This document shows, piece after piece, positions 1-9,422 of a DNA stretch of 64,000 bases. The notes below the pieces were generated by a model that saw nothing but the letters and a program-made list of their open reading frames with translations, had not been told where the DNA came from and did not search any database. The DNA comes from Hymenobacter crusticola. GTDB taxonomy: Bacteria; Bacteroidota; Bacteroidia; Cytophagales; Hymenobacteraceae. The position numbers and the translations under genes were made by a program. Numbering within the stretch: position 1 is the first letter of the stretch; the number at the start of each line of letters is the position of its first letter. The stretch lies in NCBI RefSeq assembly GCF_002154225.1, contig NZ_MTSE01000022.1, positions 23,496 through 87,495 on the forward strand, given 5' to 3'.

Positions 1-977
1 TCTCCGGCTCGGTTGCCGATGCCTGAGCCCCGCCCCCAGGTAGCGCCGACCAGCGACAATGTAGGACGCGCATTCATGCGCAAGACGCTGACCTGAGCTT
101 CGCTAGCGCGAATACGCTGCTGATACGCCCGCAAGATGGGGGGCAGGCGCGTCGAGTCGCTGAGTATAACTGGTGCAGTATGGGGGAGCTTGGTATAAAA
201 TTGCATCGAATCAAGCTGGATGGCCTGGGTCGGCACCCCTAGCAGTCCTGCTAAGCGGACTCGCTGTTGCAAGGCTTGTTGCTGACTGGCAAGGAGTTGC
301 AATTGCGCACGCGAGGTCTCGGCGTTGGTGACGGAACTATCGATGCCGGCGCGGATGCCTGATAACGCTCCCGCCCGAATCACGGTCCGTAACGACCGCG
401 CCCGTTTCAAGTTGGCGGCTTGCACCGCCACCGACTTTTGGGCCACCAACGCCAACAAATAAGCATCGGCTACCTGCACTTGGTGCGCAAAAAGCTCCTG
501 CTCGTAGTCGGCTTGGGCCTGGGCGACGCCGGTGTTGGCGCGTTGTACAACGGCCCGGTAGCGGCCGAAGGTTAACACGGGCCACTCCACCACCAAACCT
601 GCCTGGCTGGTCCAAGTGGTTTGACTACTAAAGTCAGGACGAACCCCGGAAACAGGAATGGCTCCACCGGCCAAAGCAGCACCCCGTACCTGGTTAGAGG
701 TGCCGTTGAGTGCCTGCGCTTGCATGGTGATCTGGGGCAAATAGGTGGCGCGCGTGGTACGCACATCGGCCGCAGCCGCTTCCACGGCCACTTGCCGGGC
801 CCGAAGCGCCGGGTAGTTGGCCTGCGCTACTTCCAGCGCTTGCGGCAGCGTGAGGGAGGTAGGCGGCACACTTTGCCCGATGGCCGTGCGCTGGCTGAGC
901 AAGCCGGCCGCGCCGACCATCAGCAGTAAGAGGCGACAACGAACGCCTGTAGTACCTATTAAGAGAGCAGCTAACAT
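1..977 (-). CDS. TolC-family outer membrane efflux protein (C-terminus beyond window)
   Basis: The frame is open from an ATG at 977 to the window edge, giving about 325 N-terminal residues. There is a hydrophobic signal segment at about residues 15-35, then the typical TolC start with a motif like LTLPQALEVAQANYPALRAR. The coil-rich Gln/Ala segments and a late GATWGRGSGIGN motif fit TolC-type channels of Bacteroidota efflux systems. Such channels form the trimeric outer membrane exit duct of RND or other tripartite pumps. It lies on the same strand 126 bp downstream of a two-component pair, an arrangement like CusRS-CusC, so metal or drug efflux under that pair is likely, but the substrate is inferred only. 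The pump and adaptor genes, if present, lie outside the window. Confidence 0.88.
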   Translation of the reverse strand, partial: MLAALLIGTTGVRCRLLLLMVGAAGLLSQRTAIGQSVPPTSLTLPQALEVAQANYPALRARQVAVEAAAADVRTTRATYLPQITMQAQALNGTSNQVRGAALAGGAIPVSGVRPDFSSQTTWTSQAGLVVEWPVLTFGRYRAVVQRANTGVAQAQADYEQELFAHQVQVADAYLLALVAQKSVAVQAANLKRARSLRTVIRAGALSGIRAGIDSSVTNAETSRAQLQLLASQQQALQQRVRLAGLLGVPTQAIQLDSMQFYTKLPHTAPVILSDSTRLPPILRAYQQRIRASEAQVSVLRMNARPTLSLVGATWGRGSGIGNRAG

Positions 978-1103
978 AGTGATGCAAAGCTCTCACGCCG
1001 GTATTAGGCTGACATTAGCAACAAATTAGAAGTTATTAGAGACGTAAAAAGCAATACTAGCATGGCGAAATAGTTTCTTCCGGTGCTCTCGCTTGCCACG
1101 GAC

Positions 1104-2513
1104 CTAGCGCTGCAACGAACTAGCTTGAGTAGCCGTCACCAATGGCAAATCGACTTCGGCCACGGTGCCGCCACCGGAGCGCGGGTACAAGCGCAGCTGG
1201 GCTTGGTGTAGTTGTAGGATTTGTCTTGCCAATGTTAATCCTATCCCGAACCCATTGATGGCTTGCACGTTGCTGCCGCGGATGAGTGGCTGGAAAATAC
1301 GCTGCATATCAGCAGGTGCGATGCCGATGCCGCGATCCTCGATGCGCAGTCGTACGCCTTGGTCGGTGTTCATTTCCAGGCAGAGCGCTACCGGCTGCCC
1401 CGCCGAATATTTGCATGCATTGTCAACTAAGTTCACCAAAGCGGTGCGCAGCAGATGGGCGTTGCCGAGCACCGTGGGAGCTGTGAGCTGACGTTCCACC
1501 CCTTCGCTCACCGCCAACGACAACCGCTGTTGGGTGCGTTGGTGCTGCACCGTATCCATCACATCTAGAAGTACGTCCATCAATTCCAGAGGTTTTCGCT
1601 CTAAAGGCTCGCTGAAGTCGCCCAGGCGAGCTAGGTGCAACAGGCCATTGGTAAGTTCGGTAAGCTTGTCAAGCTCCTGGGTGGCCTGGCCGATGCCTTC
1701 TTTCAGGCTAGCTACGTCCGTGTCGTAGGCGAGGGAGGTTTCCAGCCAGCCCTTGATGGTGGTAAGCGGCGTCCGTAATTCGTGCGAAGCCTGCGCAATA
1801 AACGCTTGTTGGCTTTCCGCCAGCGCCTGTTGCCGGGCCAGTAGGTCATTGAAGGCCGTTGCCAGCACGCCCACCTCATCGTGCGGATTGAAGGCGCGCA
1901 GGCGGAAGTCGCGCGTTTGGGAGCCCGGTGCCCGCAGTTGGCGAATTAGAAAGTTAAGGGGTGCCAGTGCCCGGCTTGCGAAGAGCAGCCCAACCCCAGC
2001 CACCAGCACTACGGCCATGAGATTGCCATACAGCAGCGAACGAAACAAGTCGTCCTGGCGGGTATATCCGTTATGATCGTAGGCCGTCACAATGGCTACG
2101 TATTCGCCTGGCTCATTCGGCCGCCGGTACGCGACGGCAACTCCATCTTTGGGAAAGCGGTGACCGGGACTGACAAACGAAAAAACATGTTCTTTTTCCC
2201 GCCGGGCTGCGGCCAAAAGTTCGGAGGTAGGCTCAAAATCCTGGCCGTGCAAGCTCTTGTAAAGCGGCCTGTCCGCGGGGTCATACAGGTACTCGGCCTG
2301 CTCTGGTAGCGAGGCTAGCACGCTACTGATCACCGTGTCACCGAGTACTTGGTATGCCACGTTGGCCTTTCGCGTCAGGCGCCGGGTAAAGGAATCTTGG
2401 CGGTAATCGACGGAGCTCAGGTACACGTACGTGGAGAAGGCGAGTAAAATCAGCCCTACCAGACTGCTAAACCACAGCAACAGTTTATGCTTGATCTGGA
2501 GCCGCGCTGCCAT
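1104..2513 (-). CDS. HAMP-type sensor histidine kinase
   Basis: 469 residues. Membrane segments at about 11-32 and 160-182 flank a periplasmic sensor region of about 125 residues. A HAMP linker follows (about 183-235), then a HisKA domain with the H-box QASHELRTPL (His244) and a HATPase with N-box NLVDNACKYS (Asn365), G1 box DRGIGIAP (393-400) and G2 box GFGIGL (421-426). It should autophosphorylate and pass phosphate to the OmpR-type regulator just upstream. The start codon overlaps the regulator's stop (TGATG), so translation is coupled. The architecture and the TolC gene behind it resemble CusS/CzcS-type metal sensors, though no metal ligands can be assigned by eye. Confidence 0.93.
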   Translation of the reverse strand: MAARLQIKHKLLLWFSSLVGLILLAFSTYVYLSSVDYRQDSFTRRLTRKANVAYQVLGDTVISSVLASLPEQAEYLYDPADRPLYKSLHGQDFEPTSELLAAARREKEHVFSFVSPGHRFPKDGVAVAYRRPNEPGEYVAIVTAYDHNGYTRQDDLFRSLLYGNLMAVVLVAGVGLLFASRALAPLNFLIRQLRAPGSQTRDFRLRAFNPHDEVGVLATAFNDLLARQQALAESQQAFIAQASHELRTPLTTIKGWLETSLAYDTDVASLKEGIGQATQELDKLTELTNGLLHLARLGDFSEPLERKPLELMDVLLDVMDTVQHQRTQQRLSLAVSEGVERQLTAPTVLGNAHLLRTALVNLVDNACKYSAGQPVALCLEMNTDQGVRLRIEDRGIGIAPADMQRIFQPLIRGSNVQAINGFGIGLTLARQILQLHQAQLRLYPRSGGGTVAEVDLPLVTATQASSLQR

Positions 2514-3187
2514 CAGCCTTGCAGTAAGTACCCCATGCCCACCACGGTGTGTAAGAGCTTCTGCTCGTAATTTTTGTCGATTTTTTTGCGCAAGTAGTTG
2601 ACGTACACGTCAATAATATTGGTATTCGTGTCAAAGTGCAGATCCCATACCTTCTCGGCAATATCGACGCGAGTTACCGTTTTGCCCCGGTTCACCATCA
2701 GGTATTCGAGCAGGCCGTACTCGCGGGTGGTGAGCTCAATGCGCTGCCCAGCCCGCCGTACAATACGCGCATCAAGATCCATTTCTAGGTCAGCTACTTG
2801 CAAGATGGCGTGCTGCCCGGCATAAGACGAACTGCGGCGTGCCAGAGCCCGAATGCGTAGGAGCAGCTCCCGGAATACAAAGGGCTTCACCAGGTAGTCA
2901 TCAGCCCCGGCGCCAAACCCACTTTCCTTGTCTTGCAAGCTGTCTAGCGCGGTCAGCATCAGCACGGCCTGGCGCGGCGAGTGCTGCTTGATGTAGCGGC
3001 ACAGCTCGAAGCCGTTAAGCAACGGCAGATTTACATCCAAAATCACGACATCGTAGGGCTGCTGCTCAAACAAGCGCTGTCCCATCAGCCCATCGTAGGC
3101 TACTTCCAACTCGTAGCTTTCGCTCTCGATGCCCTTGCGGATAAACGAGGCTAGGCTTACTTCATCTTCAACGAGGAGAATCTTCAA
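2513..3187 (-). CDS. OmpR/PhoB-family response regulator
   Basis: 224 residues. The receiver domain begins KILLVEDEVSLASF, with the acidic pair at residues 7-8, phosphoacceptor Asp51 in VVILDVNLPLLNG and the conserved Lys in DDYLVKPF. A C-terminal winged helix (about 125-224) contains LTTREYGLLEYL and ends VVGMGYLL, typical of Trans_reg_C. The only plausible start in frame is TTG at 3187, since the codon aligned with the usual Met before KILL is TTG. It is first in a likely operon with the kinase and the TolC-type gene. The probable job is activation of efflux genes when the partner kinase senses a signal. Confidence 0.93.
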   Translation of the reverse strand: MKILLVEDEVSLASFIRKGIESESYELEVAYDGLMGQRLFEQQPYDVVILDVNLPLLNGFELCRYIKQHSPRQAVLMLTALDSLQDKESGFGAGADDYLVKPFVFRELLLRIRALARRSSSYAGQHAILQVADLEMDLDARIVRRAGQRIELTTREYGLLEYLMVNRGKTVTRVDIAEKVWDLHFDTNTNIIDVYVNYLRKKIDKNYEQKLLHTVVGMGYLLQG

Positions 3188-3640
3188 GGCAGAGAAAGTT
3201 CAAGGCCGTTTGGACAGGAACAGACGAACGCCGCTAATACGTTTTACCAGTTAAATCAACTGCGTAATTACCGATAGCGCCCTGCTTATAATAGGATAGC
3301 AGGCCCCTCCACTTCTAAGAAGTCGTCAGCACAGCAAAATTACGCAAAATCTAGTACCAGTCTTGGGTGTCGGTAGTTAATGACCCCGTCTTACCGCCCA
3401 CGAAAGGTGGTCATCTCTCTTGGTCTAGCTTGGGGGAACCAACTCCGTTACGTTCAACTGATGCTGTTCCACTGAACAAGCGAGTTTAAAAACTGCTCTT
3501 ATTTTATGCTGCCGCAGATTCCGGGTGTTCACCAGACAAAGCGCCGGGTTTAGGTAAACGAGCATTGGCTGAAGGGATGAGACACTTAAGTAAAAGTTCA
3601 GGTACTTACTGGATACTCTAGGCAGCTGTACCTTGCAAGT
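3188..3640. other. Intergenic region without recognised gene
   Basis: This gap separates the divergent response-regulator gene and the LysR remnant. Short open frames on the minus strand here have no recognisable family features. It probably holds the promoter of the two-component operon. I could not assign a promoter confidently. Confidence 0.5.
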
Positions 3641-3882
3641 ATGGCTGATTTTAGATTGCGTGTCTTTCAGGCCGTAGCACGGCACTTAAGCTTTACCCAA
3701 GCTGCTCAAGAGCTATTCATTACGCAACCGGCTATTACCATGTCCGCGAGTTGGAACGCTGCGGTACCCGCATCAGCCTCGCCTTCGCAGGCCAGGCGCT
3801 GTACGCCCACACGGACGCCGTGGAGCAGCTTAGCGTGATTGGAACGGGAGGCGAGCGAGCTTTTCCTCGAATCACCACCTAA
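3641..3882 (+). pseudogene. LysR-family regulator remnant
   Basis: The first frame gives a clear LysR helix-turn-helix start: DFRLRVFQAVARHLSFTQAA followed by ELFITQPAIT. At about 3741 the sequence shifts frame. A second frame then reads HVRELERCGTRISLAFAGQ and ALYAHTDAVEQLSVI before a stop at 3880-3882. Compared with intact relatives, the stretch between the recognition helix and the linker helix is shortened, and the whole effector-binding domain (about 200 residues) is missing. This is a dead fragment of a regulator whose target gene is no longer evident nearby. Confidence 0.8.
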
Positions 3883-4029
3883 GCAAGCCCAGGAGGGGGC
3901 TGACTAGGCGGCACCAAGTGGAGACCTATTGGGTAGGGAGCGTAGCACCGCGGTTTTGCATAGCGAAAACGGCATTTGCGCTTCATACGCCACGCCTTTA
4001 AAAACGGGAAACTGCGCTAGCCCTTCAAC

Positions 4030-5049
4030 TTACTGCGTCAGCTGGAGGGCCTGTTCCAGCATGGGGTCACGCCCAGCCGCTAGGTCGGCAGCCGTGTTGG
4101 CTACTTTCACATCGGGGGCTAGGCCACGGCCTTCCCAGTTCACGCCGTTATGGTCACGGTATTCGCCGACCGACACCGTGAAGCGCCACCCGTTGGGCAT
4201 GTCGCGCTCCACCCGGTCGGAGAAGGCGCCATAGGTGGCAAGCCCCACTTGGCGCACGTGCGGGAGGCGTTTCATGGCCAGCGTGAAGGTTTCGCCGGCG
4301 CTGAACGTATCGTCGGAGGTGAGCAGAATGATGGGGTTAGTGTACGGGTGGGAGCCAGTGGGCTCTACGTACCACTCCTGCCAACTGGTAAACTGGTGAT
4401 GTTGAGGCCCAGTGCGCTTGCGCGACTTCATATACAGGCGGCGCGCATCGGCGAAGCGTCCGGCGATGTACTGACCTAGCTCATCGCGCCCGCCGGAGTT
4501 GTCGCGGATGTCGAGCACTAGGGCTTTGGTACCCTGCAACGCGCCAAGGATATTGTCGAGGTTGTGCTTATAGTTCTGGTACTCCTCATCTAGCCCCGAC
4601 AAGTAGAGGTAGCCCACGTTGCCGGCTAGCTTGCCATACGTAAGCGTGGGCGAGGCTAAGTGGCTCTCCGTGAGGTAGCGGGCTTTAATCAAATCAAGGC
4701 TGGTGTGGTTGAGCGCCGGTCCGCGGCGTTGGCCCGATACAAAACGGGGATAGCGCGCGTCGGTGGGCGAAAGGCTCACGTGTGCATCGTTCAGCGTATC
4801 TATCATCTGCGTGAGCACCCGGTACAAGTCTGCCGGGCCCGACTGCGCCGTGAGTTGCGACCGAAAATGGCGATGCACCCCCGGCCAATCCACGGCTTTC
4901 ACCTCGAAGCCCCCATAGAGCCGATCAAATTCCTGCCACACGTACTCAAAGTTGGCTTCGGCGTCTGTGGTGGGCGCTACTTCGTCTGGCATGCACGACC
5001 AAGACCCACTCAAGATCATAAGGCTGAGAATGATAACTAACTTTTTCAT
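4030..5049 (-). CDS. S41-family peptidase (C-terminal processing protease type), lipoprotein
   Basis: 339 residues. An N-terminal lipoprotein signal ends in the lipobox LSGSWSC (Cys19), so the enzyme is probably tethered on the periplasmic side of a membrane. The fold core shows NVGYLYLSGLDEE, KALVLDIRDNSGG (about 175-187) and the nucleophile region LTSDDTFSAGETF, with Ser250 as likely catalytic serine. The GLAPDVKV end motif is also typical of tail-specific proteases. No PDZ domain is evident between the N-terminal helical region and the protease core, so it is a short S41 form. It sits 3 bp downstream of a beta-barrel gene, so the two are co-expressed. Confidence 0.88.
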   Translation of the reverse strand: MKKLVIILSLMILSGSWSCMPDEVAPTTDAEANFEYVWQEFDRLYGGFEVKAVDWPGVHRHFRSQLTAQSGPADLYRVLTQMIDTLNDAHVSLSPTDARYPRFVSGQRRGPALNHTSLDLIKARYLTESHLASPTLTYGKLAGNVGYLYLSGLDEEYQNYKHNLDNILGALQGTKALVLDIRDNSGGRDELGQYIAGRFADARRLYMKSRKRTGPQHHQFTSWQEWYVEPTGSHPYTNPIILLTSDDTFSAGETFTLAMKRLPHVRQVGLATYGAFSDRVERDMPNGWRFTVSVGEYRDHNGVNWEGRGLAPDVKVANTAADLAAGRDPMLEQALQLTQ

Positions 5050-5052
5050 GGC

Positions 5053-5868
5053 TCAGAAAGCAAATTGGAGGTGAAGATTTAGGCCGTGCGTGTTGGTGGT
5101 CAGCGGCTGCGGATCGGGGTAGTGCAGCAGGCCGAGTTCGTAGCCCAAGCTCGTTTGCCAGTGCGTACCTAGGGTGCGGCAGGCGGTTAGGCTGAGCGTG
5201 GCTTGCTGCAAGCGGTGCCCACCTTCCACTTGCGTGTTGTTGCGATAAAAGGCCGTAAGCTGGCTGGTTTCCTGGGGCTGCGAAAGCGAGTTGTGCCACG
5301 GTAGCCGCGTAATCAGGCCCGCCACGGCATACTGCCCTTGGGCCGTCAGCACCGTTTTGGCTCCTACCCGGTAGCGTACTTTAGCTACCAGCGGTAGTGA
5401 AGTAATGCTGGTCATTCCTGCGTACGGCTCGCTCTGAGGGTAGTAGAGCACTTGTTGCAAGCCGCCGCCAAGCAGTACTTCGCCGCGCTTCATTGCCCAG
5501 AGGTGCCGCAAGTAGTGCACTTGCATGTGCACCAAAGCTAGGTTGTCGTGGAGCGGCACGGGAGTGTCGCCGAAGTACACCATGCGCTCGGGATAGGCCT
5601 TGGCGAAGAACGAGCCGTAGGCGGCGTGGCCGCCCACAAACCACTCGCTCCGTTCTGCGTGATGCTGGTAGGAAAGACCTAGTTGGAGCAGTTGCCCCCG
5701 ATAAGTCAGCGGGCTAGCATTCTGGTCGTGCACAGTAAATTGCGTAGCACCCGTGCGTAGCGTAAGCTCGTGACGCTTGAGAGGCGGCAAGCCTTGCGCG
5801 AAGCTGGTGCTTGGCGCTAGCAAGAGGCTCATGGCCAATACGCTAGGTGCGATGGTGGTCAGGTTCAT
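5053..5868 (-). CDS. Probable outer membrane beta-barrel protein of unknown function
   Basis: 271 residues. A signal peptide (about 1-25, ending SFAQG) is followed by alternating amphipathic strands such as QLLQLGLSYQHHAER and LPLVAKVRYRVGAKTVLTA. The protein ends in an aromatic strand LNLHLQFAF, the usual C-terminal signature for barrel insertion. No specific family is recognised. It is the first gene of a two-gene unit with the S41 peptidase, and the pairing suggests that the peptidase acts on or with an envelope component. Confidence 0.7.
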   Translation of the reverse strand: MNLTTIAPSVLAMSLLLAPSTSFAQGLPPLKRHELTLRTGATQFTVHDQNASPLTYRGQLLQLGLSYQHHAERSEWFVGGHAAYGSFFAKAYPERMVYFGDTPVPLHDNLALVHMQVHYLRHLWAMKRGEVLLGGGLQQVLYYPQSEPYAGMTSITSLPLVAKVRYRVGAKTVLTAQGQYAVAGLITRLPWHNSLSQPQETSQLTAFYRNNTQVEGGHRLQQATLSLTACRTLGTHWQTSLGYELGLLHYPDPQPLTTNTHGLNLHLQFAF

Positions 5869-6322
5869 GGTAGGGAAGAAATTGGGTTATTGAGGCTAGC
5901 GCGTAGCTGAGTACAAAGCTATTTGCGCTCGTACTCAGCGACTTTTGGCAAAAGGATTTCGCCTTTTCTAAGCCGGATTATTTACCGAGTGCGGTTCTTG
6001 TGCTAGGGCTCAGCTAGCCTACTCGTATCGTCGGACCGCTTTTAGCTGCGTAAGGAGCTTAATAGCTAGGCTGCCCCCCTGCACGTGTTTGAGCATAGAA
6101 ATAAGAAGCCCGCCCTAGAAACTAAGGCGGGCAAGCAAACGCAACTCCAGCAACCCGTGAAGCAGCGCTAGAGACGTTGATAAGTCTTGTCGAACAGGAT
6201 TTATTGCAACGAGCCCGCCCTCATTGCAAGAAGAGCATAGGTCTTCCCGCTGACTCCCGATGGGGTATTGTCAGGGAGGGAGCTTGGCGTCGTAGAACGT
6301 GAGGAAGCGGGTGGCGGAAGGT
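5869..6322. other. Intergenic region, contains one hairpin
   Basis: No coding frame is recognised here. The only clear structure is a GC-rich inverted repeat at 6108-6132, described separately. Confidence 0.5.
6108..6132 (-). terminator. Probable intrinsic terminator
   Basis: The arms gcccgccctag (6108-6118) and ctaaggcgggc (6122-6132) pair 10 of 11 around an AAA loop. On the minus strand a T-rich stretch (cttcttatttct) follows the stem, which suits termination of the minus-strand T9SS gene ending at 6323. The distance of about 190 bp from that stop is longer than usual. Confidence 0.5.
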
Positions 6323-7894
6323 TTACTCGAGCACGACCCGCTGCTTAGCTAGGTACCCTTGCGGTCCGCTCACACGCAACCAGTATATCCCCCGTGGCAG
6401 CGTTTCAACCGAAACTGTAACGCTCCCGTTAGCAGGCACTTGCTGATGCAGGACGGTACGGCCAAGCGCATCCAGTAGGTGCAGGTGCAAGCCTGCAGGC
6501 AACGGGTTAGCAGGTAGCTGCACCGTGAAAGAGCCGCGGGCCGGATTGGGGTACACGCGCAAGTCTGCGGAAACCTTCGCTGGCTGGTTGGCTAACACGG
6601 CGGGGGCGAGCTTCACCACCCAATAATCGCCGTAGAGCTCCCCGCCGCGGCTCGGTTCGCTCTTGTCATAGTGGGCATCGCCTGTGGACATTCCTCCTAG
6701 CAAGACCCCCCCATCCGAAGTAGCGCGCACCCGCGTGAGTTGGGTATAGGCACCACCAGCATGTAGTATCTTCTCCCATTGTTTAGCGCCCTGTGCGTCG
6801 AGCTTCGTCACACGGTAGCTGCTGAAATCGTTGCTGCCAAATACGCAGCCGCCATCGGCGGCGAGGGTGAGGCTAGTAAGGTAATCTTCTTGAGTTGTGC
6901 CATATGCGCGGTCCCACTGCTTCTTGCCCTGCGCATCTACCTTCACCAGCCAGAAGTCCCAACCCCCTAGGTTCGGCTGACTTTTGTCGCCGCTCACACC
7001 GGAGTAGGAGGAGCCCGCTAGCAACGCGCCGCCATCGGCTGTCAGCTGTAGCTCTTGCAAGTAGTCACCCTCGCTTCCGCCCAGCACCCGGTCCCACTGG
7101 ATGGCGCCTTGTCCATCGAGCTTCACTAGCCAGAAATCGTTGCCACCTAGGCTAGGTTGGGTTTTGTCACCGGAAACATCAGATTGAGAATAGCCGCCGA
7201 GCAGATATCCCCCGTCCGGAGTTTGTTGTAAGCTGGTAAACGCGTCAATGCGACTCCCCCCGATGGTGCGGTCCCACTGCTTATTGCCTTGGCTATCAAG
7301 CTTCACAACCCAGTAGTCGGTTCTCCCCCGGGTGGCTTGGCTCTTGTCGCCGGAAACGGCGGAGCTGGAATTGCCCGCCAGCACGTAGCCGCCATCGGCG
7401 GTTTGCTGCACGCTAATCGGGGTGTCGTCGGAATCGCCACCAAGGGTGCGGTCCCACTGCTTCGTGCCTTGCGCATCGAGCTTGATGATCCAGTAATCTA
7501 CTCGTCCTTGACTAGCCTGCGTCTTGTCGCCTGAAATCGGCGAATTCGAGTAGGCTCCAATAAGGTAGCCGCCATCGGTGGTTTGCTGCACGCTGGTCGC
7601 CCCGTCGTAGCCGGTGCCACCTAGCGTTCGGTCCCACTGCTTGTGGCCTTGCGCATCCAACTTAACTACCCAGGCATCATCTCCCCCGAGGTGGCCCTGC
7701 GTCTTATCGCCCGAGATGCCCGACTGCGAAGCGCCCACCAAAATGCTGCCGCCGTCGCGGGTGGGTTGCATTCCCATAAGGCGTTCTTCCTCACTGCCAC
7801 CCAGCGTTCGGTCCCACTGCTTAGCGGGCGTTTGGGCAAACGCGTGACCGGAGAGCATAAGAGCGCAGGCGGCGATGAACGTTTGAAATTTCAT
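6323..7894 (-). CDS. T9SS-sorted secreted protein with seven QWDRTLGG repeats
   Basis: 523 residues. A signal peptide (about 1-21) is followed by seven tandem units of about 47-62 residues. Most begin KQWDRTLGG, contain TADGGYLLGG and SGDKTQ, and end DYWVVKLDAQG. The sixth unit is shorter and the seventh diverged. The units look like propeller blades or similar beta repeats. The C-terminus (about 447-523) begins VYPNPARGSFTVQL and ends in a beta-rich module with GIYWLRV, a type A T9SS sorting domain removed after export. It should be secreted or surface-bound. Its ligand is unknown. It appears to be monocistronic. Confidence 0.85.
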   Translation of the reverse strand: MKFQTFIAACALMLSGHAFAQTPAKQWDRTLGGSEEERLMGMQPTRDGGSILVGASQSGISGDKTQGHLGGDDAWVVKLDAQGHKQWDRTLGGTGYDGATSVQQTTDGGYLIGAYSNSPISGDKTQASQGRVDYWIIKLDAQGTKQWDRTLGGDSDDTPISVQQTADGGYVLAGNSSSAVSGDKSQATRGRTDYWVVKLDSQGNKQWDRTIGGSRIDAFTSLQQTPDGGYLLGGYSQSDVSGDKTQPSLGGNDFWLVKLDGQGAIQWDRVLGGSEGDYLQELQLTADGGALLAGSSYSGVSGDKSQPNLGGWDFWLVKVDAQGKKQWDRAYGTTQEDYLTSLTLAADGGCVFGSNDFSSYRVTKLDAQGAKQWEKILHAGGAYTQLTRVRATSDGGVLLGGMSTGDAHYDKSEPSRGGELYGDYWVVKLAPAVLANQPAKVSADLRVYPNPARGSFTVQLPANPLPAGLHLHLLDALGRTVLHQQVPANGSVTVSVETLPRGIYWLRVSGPQGYLAKQRVVLE

Positions 7895-8112
7895 AGCATG
7901 AGGGCATACGTGGTGAAAGCAGAGCTACAGCTCAAAGCCAATCTCAGAGTACTAACTGCTCAAGCGTGTTCGTCTCTGATAGAATGACTGCTGCAAGCGT
8001 AAGGCAAAGGTAGACTGGCTGCTTGCTGGCGGACTTTCGCCAAACGGAGTTCTACTTTAAGCCGCCGGATTTTTATTCGAATTGTTACCCTTCCCCTCAA
8101 TCCACCCTAGCC

Positions 8113-8862
8113 TTATCTATAAGGCTTACTGGTAGGAGCTAGCAACGCAGGTAGTTGGTCGTGCCTAGGTAGAAAGTCCAATACTTCCCGTAACGTGGCT
8201 ACTTGGTGAAAAGAGACGCCCAGCAAGTCCTCCGCTGGTAACTGCTCGTGAATCCAGGTGGCGTGATAGGGCACGTGCACGGCTTGCCCACCTAGGCGGG
8301 CCACCGGCAGCACGTCGGACTTCAGCGAGTTTCCGACCATCATGAAGCCTTCTATGGGGCTGTGGTAGCGGGCCAGAATCCGCCGATACGTGGCTTCGTT
8401 TTTCTCGCTTACGATTTCCACGTGGTCGAAGTAATTTCCTAGCCCAGAGCGGGCGAGCTTGCTTTCCTGGTCAAACAAGTCGCCCTTGGTAAGCACCATG
8501 AGCGGTACGCCGCGCCGGCGCAGTTCAGTTAGTACGTCGACGACGCCGGGTAAGGGTTCGATGGGAAAGTCCAGCAAGCGCTTGCCTAGGTCAAGCAGAC
8601 GTTGAATGTCGGCACCACTCACCTCGCCGCCTGTCAATTGAATAGCCGTTTCAATCATGGACAGCAGAAACGACTTGGCCCCGTAGCCGAACAGGTGCAT
8701 GTTGCGCCGTTGCACCTCGTACAAGCCGCGGCCAATCGCCGCCGGGTCGCCGCAGCGGGCCAAAATCGCATGCAGTTCCGCCTCGACCTGATCGAAGTGG
8801 GGCTGGTTTGGCCACAGCGTATCATCCGCGTCGAAGGCAATGAGTTGGGGAAAAGAAGTCAT
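8113..8862 (-). CDS. HAD-superfamily hydrolase
   Basis: 249 residues from the ATG at 8862. A further in-frame TTG at 8892 would add ten residues but fits the family less well. Motif I is FDADDTLW, with the nucleophile and acid/base aspartates. Motif II lies in VPLMVLTKGD, and the later KNEATYRRIL and MMVGNSLKSDVLPV segments supply the motif III/IV region. A helical cap separates motifs I and II. It is probably a phosphatase of the Gph/YjjG-like group acting on a small phosphorylated metabolite. The substrate cannot be read from sequence. Confidence 0.87.
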   Translation of the reverse strand: MTSFPQLIAFDADDTLWPNQPHFDQVEAELHAILARCGDPAAIGRGLYEVQRRNMHLFGYGAKSFLLSMIETAIQLTGGEVSGADIQRLLDLGKRLLDFPIEPLPGVVDVLTELRRRGVPLMVLTKGDLFDQESKLARSGLGNYFDHVEIVSEKNEATYRRILARYHSPIEGFMMVGNSLKSDVLPVARLGGQAVHVPYHATWIHEQLPAEDLLGVSFHQVATLREVLDFLPRHDQLPALLAPTSKPYR

Positions 8863-8892
8863 ACCAGAAAAGAAGAAGGGCGTACCAAGCAA

Positions 8893-9422
8893 TGCCCAAG
8901 TTCCGTCGCGGGTTGGAGCTGGTGAGCTAACGAGCGCCCCGCAGCGGCTCAGAGCAGGTACTGCAAAGTTGCAGCATCCTAGGGGCCGGGGCGTTTGGCA
9001 AACGGAGTAGAAGTTTTGTCTCCCGGATTTTTGACGTATCCGAGCGAGCTGGCCGCGTCAGCACTCAATGCGGCGGATAGAGCTTATACTGCAAATAATC
9101 CGGCAAGGAAAGCCGCACTGGCGCGGGTATCGGCAACGACTGGGCCTTGCAAACGGCTAGTTTATGGCAGGAAGGCAACGCGTATCAAGCAGCATACGAG
9201 TACACGGCGGGCATGGGCTCGTGGATGTTAACCTAGGCCTGGGAGTCTACAATCCGGAACGGACCTCGGGTTTTCGCTCGGAGATTCGTACCGTAAGCCG
9301 GAAGTACTGCCAGAGGTGGGCCTAAAGCTAGGTTTAGTCTGGTAAGCGCCACCTCGCTAACGCCCCGCTTGGTGGATTCCAAGCTGGTTGCTCTTGCTAG
9401 TGAGCAGATAAGGAGGCATCCG
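8893..9422. other. Intergenic region with a possible decayed outer membrane protein
   Basis: No intact gene is present. On the plus strand between about 9120 and 9345, protein-like pieces occur in successive frames: NDWALQTASLWQEGNAYQAA, then VDVNLGLGVYNPERTSGFRS, then LPEVGLKLGLVW before a stop. The pieces look like barrel strands ending in an aromatic residue, so they may be the end of a broken outer membrane protein. This is a weak inference from reading frames alone. Confidence 0.3.

Noticed and set aside
130..150. Possible frameshift in the TolC-type gene at a run of six G/C
   Set aside because: Careful reading shows that the run keeps the frame. The family sequence continues unbroken to the window edge.
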